Shown here: positions 5,272 to 5,300 of the stretch, piece by piece
How the letters are laid out: each line of letters begins with the position of its first letter
How positions within the stretch are numbered: the first letter of the stretch is position 1
Assembly: GCA_030684415.1 (NCBI GenBank)
Contig: JAUXNL010000221.1
Location: forward strand, 1-5,300
Source: Moraxellaceae bacterium
GTDB taxonomy: Bacteria > Pseudomonadota > Gammaproteobacteria > Pseudomonadales > Moraxellaceae
Length of the DNA stretch: 5,300 nt
Reading direction: 5' to 3'
Made by a program: the position numbers and the translations under genes
Notes under the pieces: generated by a model
What the model saw: the letters and a program-made list of their open reading frames with translations, nothing else
The model's database searches: none
What the model was told of the DNA's origin: nothing

Positions 5272-5300
5272 GGCCCGGTAGCTCAGTTGGTAGAGCAGCG
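5272..5300 (+). tRNA. tRNA gene, 5' part only (isotype not determinable)
   Basis: The acceptor 5' strand GGCCCGG (5272-5278) is followed by the invariant T8 and A9. The D stem is GCTC (5281-5284) with GAGC (5293-5296), and the D loop has A14, GG18-19 and A21. The anticodon stem begins GCG at 5298-5300, where the window ends. The anticodon is outside the window, so the amino acid cannot be assigned from what is visible. The gene sits directly behind a strong promoter. Confidence 0.92.

Overview
The window is a high-GC proteobacterial chromosome segment with every gene on the + strand. It carries the late-tetrapyrrole cluster hemC-hemD-hemX-hemY, a small double-CDGSH iron-sulfur protein gene, and the first 29 bases of a tRNA gene. 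Separate hemD and hemX genes followed by an overlapping hemY, plus a HemC close to the enterobacterial and pseudomonad form, point to a gammaproteobacterium. I cannot place it to genus, and a betaproteobacterium is not excluded.

Layout. Positions 1-291 are non-coding. They hold a truncated copy (A) of an intergenic repeat, a 10-bp hairpin and a weak candidate promoter. hemC (292-1218, hydroxymethylbilane synthase) and hemD (1305-2048, uroporphyrinogen-III synthase) follow, 86 nt apart. A gap of about 520 nt (2049-2569) separates hemD from hemX. It contains an 18-bp perfect hairpin, a second copy (B) of the repeat, several minor inverted repeats and a weak candidate promoter. hemX (2570-3601) and hemY (3598-4818) overlap by ATGA. 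The hemY-CDGSH spacer holds a long hairpin and several competing smaller ones. The CDGSH gene (4958-5185) has a strong Shine-Dalgarno sequence and ends at a compact intrinsic terminator. A good sigma70-type promoter (5230-5258) then leads into the tRNA gene at 5272.

How the genes fit together. HemC polymerises four porphobilinogens into hydroxymethylbilane, and HemD closes it to uroporphyrinogen III, the precursor of heme, siroheme and cobalamin. HemX and HemY are inner-membrane proteins conserved beside hemCD in gammaproteobacteria, and their exact roles are not settled. The CDGSH protein probably binds two [2Fe-2S] clusters, so it is an iron/redox gene next to heme genes, but no functional link is shown here.

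Most unusual content. The best candidate for something undescribed is the structured intergenic repeat. Two direct copies, 84% identical over a 56-bp ungapped core, flank hemCD. The core includes a stem that stays foldable despite base changes. I see no CRISPR array, transposase, phage gene or defence gene. The coding content is ordinary housekeeping.
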